Source of the DNA: Acidobacteriota bacterium
GTDB lineage: Bacteria; Acidobacteriota; JAAYUB01
Direction of reading: 5' to 3'
Length of the DNA stretch: 35,070 nt
Assembly: GCA_012517875.1 (NCBI GenBank)
Contig: JAAYUB010000015.1
Coordinates: forward strand, 1 to 35,070
Part shown: positions 31,341 to 35,070 of the stretch, piece by piece
Layout of the letters: the number at the start of each line of letters is the position of its first letter
How positions within the stretch are numbered: the stretch's first letter is position 1
Program-made: the position numbers and the translations under genes
The notes under the pieces: generated by a model
Seen by the model: only the letters and a program-made list of their open reading frames with translations
Told to the model about the DNA's origin: nothing
Databases searched by the model: none

Positions 31341-31430
31341 CGAATTGGTGAGTCGGGAGACGGGAACCGGAAGACGGAAGTCGGCCAAACGCAGACGAAT
31401 CGATCCTCAACCATCAACGATCAACATTCC
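31341..31430. repeat. Intergenic word tract H (convergent gap)
   Basis: GAATTGGTGAGTCGGGAGAC-type words with GGAAGACGGAAGTCGG (31341-31383) are followed by ATCCTCAACC, ATCAACG, ATCAAC units (about 31401-31427). The order (GGTGAATC/GAGACGG then ATCAAC) is the same as in tracts A and B. It fills the 130-base gap between convergent genes, where no promoter is expected. Confidence 0.65.
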
Positions 31431-31442
31431 AAGCGCCCCGTC

Positions 31443-32546
31443 CTAATCGCCGGACAGCCGCTCGATGAGCTGCTTGATCTCCGACTCGATCCGGTTTTTC
31501 TGTGCTTCGCCCAGCAGCTCGCGGGCGGCTTTCATCTGTGACGTGAGGATCCGGAGGTAAACGTTGTAGACGTAGTCCGTCTTGTGGGGGGTGGACAGAT
31601 TCATGATGTTGAGGTCGAGCAGATCAGGGTCCAGCCAGCCCTTGCTGTTCATTTCCACATTGTGGAGGAGGGTCTTCTCTTCCTGCCGGATCTCCTCGTA
31701 GTAGTTGCGCAGGATCTTTTCGGCCATGGGACCGGCGCCGGTTTTGAGCGTCTGGAGGATGCTCTCGAAAATCTGGTTGAAGAGCACCTGCATGCGCTTG
31801 AGTTTGTCAATCTCCATGTCCAGCACCGGCTCCAGGACGAAGCTTTGGTGGTGCTGGATCCGGAACAGGTCGATGGTGATCAGTCCGGCCAGCAGGCGGC
31901 AGGTTTCGAAATCGTTCAGCAGGCTGTAGTGAAGCACCTCGCGGATCGATTTGCCGCGGGCGTAGTTCATGATGTCCACTTCCTGGTCCGAGAGCTGGAT
32001 TTCCTGGCGTTTCTGTTCGAACTCGGGGGATTCCTCCAGCGCGTTGTCGATGCTCCCGATCATCCGTTCCAGGAAGAACCAGTCGGTGATCCGCTTGATG
32101 CCCGCCAAGATCAGGTCGGCCGACGTGATGTTGAGCTTGATGGTCTCGATCTGCTTTTCTTCCTTCTCGAACTCGAACAGGCCCTCGACCCACTCGAACA
32201 CCGAGAAGATGATCTCTTTGACCTGCTGGTGGACGGCGGAGATGAGCTCCTGCGTGCTGATGTACCCTTCGCGGAGCAGGATCTGGCCGTGGCGCAGGCC
32301 CGGCCGGATCTGGTTGGCGGTTTCCAGATACTGCTCCAGGGTGATGATGCCGTTGCGCAGCAGGATGTCGCCCAGCGAGTCCTTGCGCTGATTGGAGTAA
32401 GCGAACGCGATCTTGCCTTCCTCGAGGTAGATCTTTTTCTTGATGTTGAACTGCTGCAGCGTCAGGATGCCGGTCTCTTTGCTGATGCAGATGGAGTGCA
32501 GGATCTCGGGGAGGGTGGTGACCTTCAGGCTGCCTTTCAGAAGCAT
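31443..32546 (-). CDS. DUF4388 (PATAN-type) domain protein
   Basis: The protein has 367 residues. The N-terminal region matches the DUF4388 pattern: MLLKGSLKVTTLPEILHSI, then SKETGILTLQQ, KKKIYLEEGKIAFAYSN, LGDILLRNGIITLEQYLE, GQILLREGYIS and the WVEGLFEFEKEE block (to about residue 140). The rest is mostly helical, including long charged helices towards the C-terminus (SQMKAARELLGEAQKNRIE). DUF4388/PATAN proteins are often linked to two-component and surface-motility or gliding systems; a role here is inference. The ATG at 32546 was chosen for its GAGGAG SD 6 bases away. The frame upstream overlaps the cyclophilin gene end and lacks family similarity. It is the last gene of the leftward gyrA cluster. 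Confidence 0.85.
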   Translation of the reverse strand: MLLKGSLKVTTLPEILHSICISKETGILTLQQFNIKKKIYLEEGKIAFAYSNQRKDSLGDILLRNGIITLEQYLETANQIRPGLRHGQILLREGYISTQELISAVHQQVKEIIFSVFEWVEGLFEFEKEEKQIETIKLNITSADLILAGIKRITDWFFLERMIGSIDNALEESPEFEQKRQEIQLSDQEVDIMNYARGKSIREVLHYSLLNDFETCRLLAGLITIDLFRIQHHQSFVLEPVLDMEIDKLKRMQVLFNQIFESILQTLKTGAGPMAEKILRNYYEEIRQEEKTLLHNVEMNSKGWLDPDLLDLNIMNLSTPHKTDYVYNVYLRILTSQMKAARELLGEAQKNRIESEIKQLIERLSGD

Positions 32547-32598
32547 GGGTGCTCCTCGTGCCGGACGCGGCGGGATCGCATGGTCAGGCCCGCCGGGC

Positions 32599-33237
32599 TC
32601 AGCGGAATTCGATCCGCTGGATGGTTTGCTTGACGATCGGGCGCTCGGCAAGATCGCCGGTGCCCACGGCGGCGGCGGCGATCTTCCGCACCGCATCCAT
32701 GCCCTCGACCACGTGACCGAACACGGTGTACTCGCCCTGCCACTCGGGGTGGTTCTTGACGCAGATGAAAAACTGGCAACTCGCCGAGTTCCGGTCGTCC
32801 GCCCCGCGGGCCATGGCCACCGCGCCCTCGGTCATGGGCAGATCGTTGGCCTCGAACGGAAGGAACTCGCCGGTGGTGCCGATGCCGTCGTTGTACGGAT
32901 CGGCGTCGCGGCTCAGGGGGTCGCCGCCCTGGATCAGGCTGCCGGCGATGACCCGGTGGAACGTGGTTCCGCTGAAGAAGCCGTCGGCCGCCAGCCGCTT
33001 GATCCGGGCGACGGTCTGCGGCGCCTGGTCGGGCTTCAGCTCGATGGTGAACGCGCCGGCCGCGGTTTCGACGACCATGCGGTCGGACGCGGGCAGGGGT
33101 GGCGGCTCGGGTGACGCGGCCGGGGCCGGCCCGGGGGCCGGCTCGGTTTCGGCGGGCGACGGCCCGCCGCAGGCGGCGAGCGCCACCAGGAGCAGGAGGG
33201 CGACAAGACCGTGGCGGATGCGCCGGGCACAGATCAT
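32599..33237 (-). CDS. Cyclophilin-type peptidyl-prolyl cis-trans isomerase, lipoprotein
   Basis: The protein has 212 residues. Residues 1-22 are a lipoprotein signal with the lipobox LAAC (Cys23), then a Pro/Glu/Ala linker (24-50). The cyclophilin domain shows TTFHRVIAGSLIQGGDP, the Q-x-F-F-I block SASCQFFICV, and YTVFGHVVEGMDAVRKIA. GSLIQGGD keeps the Gln of the active site, and FHR keeps the catalytic Arg. It should accelerate proline isomerisation in periplasmic proteins while anchored to a membrane. The ATG at 33237 has GAGGTG at the right spacing; a GTG 9 bases earlier is less favourable. It lies 52 bases before the DUF4388 gene and 64 after the small upstream gene. Confidence 0.92.
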   Translation of the reverse strand: MICARRIRHGLVALLLLVALAACGGPSPAETEPAPGPAPAASPEPPPLPASDRMVVETAAGAFTIELKPDQAPQTVARIKRLAADGFFSGTTFHRVIAGSLIQGGDPLSRDADPYNDGIGTTGEFLPFEANDLPMTEGAVAMARGADDRNSASCQFFICVKNHPEWQGEYTVFGHVVEGMDAVRKIAAAAVGTGDLAERPIVKQTIQRIEFR

Positions 33238-33301
33238 GGGCGACACCTCATGATGGCGATGAAGGCACGGGGCGGCCGCGTCGGAACGGCCGGCCCGACG
33301 G

Positions 33302-33634
33302 TCACTGCAGCGTGTCCTGGTCGGGACGCTTGACCAGCACGCCCTGTTTCTCCAGGTTTTGGAAAATCTGGTCGATCTGTTGCTTGAGCTTGATGAAGGA
33401 GGTGATGCTCATGCCGAAGCGCTGGATGATGACCGCCTCCAGGTGGTCGTCGGGCTGGAGGGTGCGCGACTGGATTTTCTGGTTCATGTCCAGTACCAGC
33501 TTCGGGTCCACGACGCCGACGTCGACCACCACGTCCGTGTCGATCTGTGCGAACGCGAACTGGTTCACGAACCGGATGTTCTCACGGCCCTCCGGGTAGA
33601 CGAACTTGACCGGGATGTTCTGACGGTTGCTCAT
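33302..33634 (-). CDS. Small conserved hypothetical protein (DUF3467-like)
   Basis: The protein has 110 residues, soluble, with no signal peptide. The layout, a short N-terminal tail, a strand-rich part (FVNQFAFAQIDTDVVVDVGVVD) split here as FVNQFAFAQ and DTDVVVDVGVVD, then IIQRFGMSITSFIKLKQQ and a final amphipathic helix (IDQIFQNLEKQGVL), resembles DUF3467 proteins, but the match is by general pattern only. No catalytic residues are recognised. The ATG at 33634 follows GAGGTGGAG and starts 10 bases after the TPR gene ends, so the two are co-transcribed. Function unknown. Confidence 0.75.
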   Translation of the reverse strand: MSNRQNIPVKFVYPEGRENIRFVNQFAFAQIDTDVVVDVGVVDPKLVLDMNQKIQSRTLQPDDHLEAVIIQRFGMSITSFIKLKQQIDQIFQNLEKQGVLVKRPDQDTLQ

Positions 33635-33644
33635 CGGCTCCACC

Positions 33645-34508
33645 TCACCGCGTCCCTCCGCCGGACGGGGCCGACGGTACGAACTGCTTTTTAATGCTGG
33701 AGATACGGGCCTGCTTCTTTTCTTCCGAGAGGATATTATCGGGGATTTGCCCCAGGATTTCAATGGCTTTGTCGTAATCCTCCTGGATCTCCAGGATGTC
33801 GGACATCACCATCAGCGCCAGATGGCGGCAATCGTCGCAGTGGGGCGCGCGGGTGACCGGCTCCAGGAATTCCCGCGCCCGCTGGTAGTTCTTCTGGTTG
33901 TAGTAGATCATGGCCAGCTGGATCACCGCCTGCTGCCGGGTGTGCGGATCGGTCACCGTGCCGATGAGGTTCTTCAGCTCGATGATCGCCACCTCCGGCC
34001 GCTCGGTCTTGACGTAGCAGCGGGCCAGCTCGAGACGCAGGTGCGGGATGTCCGCGTGCCTTGGGTGGCGGGCGATGAGGTACTTCAATTCGGCCTCGGC
34101 CCGCGGCAGGTCGCCGATGACGTTGAGGTGGATCTCGGCCAGCCGCCGGTGGATCTCGAAGTCGTGGGGGCTGGCGGGGTCGGTCGCAAGCGCCCGCTGC
34201 CAGAACTCCATGGCGCCGTACAGGTTGTTCTCGTGGAAGTACAGGATGTTGCCCTGGAGGTAATACACCTCCGCCATCCGCTTCCAATGGGGATACTCGC
34301 GCTCAATGGCGCGCAGGGTGTCCGCGGCGGCCCGGGGTTGGTTCGTGCCGATTTGCTCCTGAGCCAGCCGGAAGAGATCTTCGGCGTCCTTCTGGTTGAG
34401 CACCAGCAGGATGCATGAGGTCACGAAAGCGGTGGCGATCACCAGGACAATGAAGGTGAGGTGCTCGGACAGGAACCGGACGACGCCGTTAATCGCTTCC
34501 GTTCTCAT
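33645..34508 (-). CDS. Membrane-anchored TPR-repeat protein
   Basis: The protein has 287 residues. A single hydrophobic helix at about 18-37 (FIVLVIATAFVTSCILLVL) anchors it, probably with the repeats in the periplasm. The remainder is TPR-like: AEDLFRLAQEQI, RMAEVYYLQGNILYFHENNL, EFWQRALATDP, RRLAEIHLNVIGDLPRAEAE, LELARCYVKTERPEVAIIEL, IQLAMIYYNQKNYQRARE and VMSDILEIQEDYDKAIEIL. It likely scaffolds protein assembly. The ATG at 34508 lies inside the last codons of gyrA (20-base overlap), with GAGGACGAAAACGG as the upstream sequence, so translation is coupled to gyrase. The C-terminus is a short disordered Gly-rich tail. Confidence 0.85.
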   Translation of the reverse strand: MRTEAINGVVRFLSEHLTFIVLVIATAFVTSCILLVLNQKDAEDLFRLAQEQIGTNQPRAAADTLRAIEREYPHWKRMAEVYYLQGNILYFHENNLYGAMEFWQRALATDPASPHDFEIHRRLAEIHLNVIGDLPRAEAELKYLIARHPRHADIPHLRLELARCYVKTERPEVAIIELKNLIGTVTDPHTRQQAVIQLAMIYYNQKNYQRAREFLEPVTRAPHCDDCRHLALMVMSDILEIQEDYDKAIEILGQIPDNILSEEKKQARISSIKKQFVPSAPSGGGTR

Positions 34509-35070
34509 CGCCGTTTTCGTCCTCGGCGCCCAGCAGCGTGATGGAGGTGACCAGGTCCTCCGGCGCCAGCTCGATGAGCTTGACTCCCATGGTCGCCCGG
34601 CCGGCGGTGCGGATGGTGCCGGTGTTCATCCGGATGATCTGGCCGCCGGCGCTCACGAGGATCAGGTTGCAGTCTTCCTTCAAAAAGCGCGCGTCCACGA
34701 CCGGGCCCGTCTTGTCGGTGACCTTCAGGTTGATGATCCCGCTGCCGCCGCGGGACTGAACACGGTACTCGGTGGGGGGGGTTTTTTTGCCGAAGCCGTG
34801 CTGGGTGACGCTCAGGAATTCGCCCTCGGTGGTGCAGGTGGTCATGGAGACCACCTGATCGCCCTTGCGCAGGCGGATGCCGATCACGCCCTGGGCCGCC
34901 CGGCCCATGGGGCGGACGTCGGTCTCGGCAAAGCGGATGCTGTGGCCCAGCCGCGTGGACAGGAACAGGAAGTGATTGCCGGTGGTCTTGGTTGCGGCGA
35001 TGAGACGGTCCGTCTCGCGGACGGTCTGGGCGATGATACCGGCGCTGCGCGGGTTGGAGAATTCAGACAG
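34489..35070 (-). CDS. gyrA: DNA gyrase subunit A, C-terminal part (runs off the right edge)
   Basis: The open frame continues to the end of the window; 193 C-terminal residues are visible. They are the last blades of the GyrA C-terminal beta-propeller, which wraps DNA: SEFSNPRSAGIIAQTVRE, HFLFLSTRLGHSIRFAETDV, RPMGRAAQGVIGIRLRKGDQ, EYRVQSRGGSGIINLKVTDK, and RTAGRATMGVKLIELAPEDL. The repeated G-R-A-x-x-G-V element marks successive blades. The catalytic tyrosine and the GyrA box needed to separate gyrase from topoisomerase IV with certainty lie outside the window, but the blade density and the regular R-x-x-G-R-A-x-G-V motif favour GyrA. The acidic tail (EDENGDENGSD) is typical. Its end overlaps the TPR gene by 20 bases. 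Confidence 0.9.
   Translation of the reverse strand: MSEFSNPRSAGIIAQTVRETDRLIAATKTTGNHFLFLSTRLGHSIRFAETDVRPMGRAAQGVIGIRLRKGDQVVSMTTCTTEGEFLSVTQHGFGKKTPPTEYRVQSRGGSGIINLKVTDKTGPVVDARFLKEDCNLILVSAGGQIIRMNTGTIRTAGRATMGVKLIELAPEDLVTSITLLGAEDENGDENGSD

Overview
This 35 kb window comes from a GC-rich Gram-negative-type bacterial chromosome. It has a TolC-like outer-membrane channel, lipoproteins, secreted TPR and peptidase genes, and core genes that include gyrA, rnc, rpsU and cinA. The mixture of a DPP III-like lipoprotein, a DUF4388 protein, many TPR proteins and AIM24/GYF_2 suggests Acidobacteriota or a related soil or sediment phylum. That placement is an inference; no rRNA or tRNA gene is visible. 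The window contains no phage, insertion sequence or CRISPR array. Coordinates and starts were chosen by eye from reading frames, Shine-Dalgarno (SD) sites and family lengths.

Layout. 1-5704: a large carboxypeptidase-regulatory-repeat protein (-, runs off the left edge), a DPP III-like lipoprotein (+), a CCA-adding-enzyme homologue with a ruined catalytic head (-), and an unknown protein (-). 5964-8602: a basic-tailed membrane protein, RlmB, and a dual-specificity-phosphatase/Nudix fusion (+). 8787-13077: a secreted metallopeptidase/TPR protein (-) divergent from a putative manganese/arsenical exporter, then a TolC-like channel (+). 13078-13810: a mostly non-coding gap holding a broken four-helix-bundle (23S IVP family) gene between inverted low-complexity words. 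13811-17850: yacG-pgpA-cinA, a secreted TPR protein, and rnc with a long hairpin in its upstream gap. 18268-21384: an alpha/beta-hydrolase fused to an SGNH-like domain, and a two-domain secreted protein (-). 21671-26463: rpiB (-) back to back with rpsU, then a nucleoside-salvage run (pyrimidine-nucleoside phosphorylase, CNT transporter, purine-nucleoside phosphorylase, cytidine deaminase). 26522-31312: a soluble GAF histidine kinase, a CtpA-type protease and an AIM24 protein. 31443-35070 (-): gyrA C-terminus, TPR protein, small protein, cyclophilin lipoprotein and DUF4388 protein, in probable transcription order.

The salvage run forms a pathway: nucleosides enter through the CNT carrier, cytidine is deaminated, and both phosphorylases release bases and (deoxy)ribose-1-phosphate. 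RpiB, divergently transcribed nearby, interconverts ribose-5-P and ribulose-5-P.

The most unusual signal is non-coding. At least eight intergenic gaps hold lower-GC, text-like mosaics built from a small shared vocabulary of 6-8 bp words (TGCGAACC, CGATTA/CGATCA, ATCAAC, GGTGAATCGGGAGACGG, CTCCTAACTC, GGACACAAAG). Several stop exactly at, or within tens of bases of, a core promoter, and the -10 box there often lies 6-9 bp before the ATG with no SD, which suggests leaderless transcripts. Three other tracts lie at gene 3' ends, so the promoter link is only partial.
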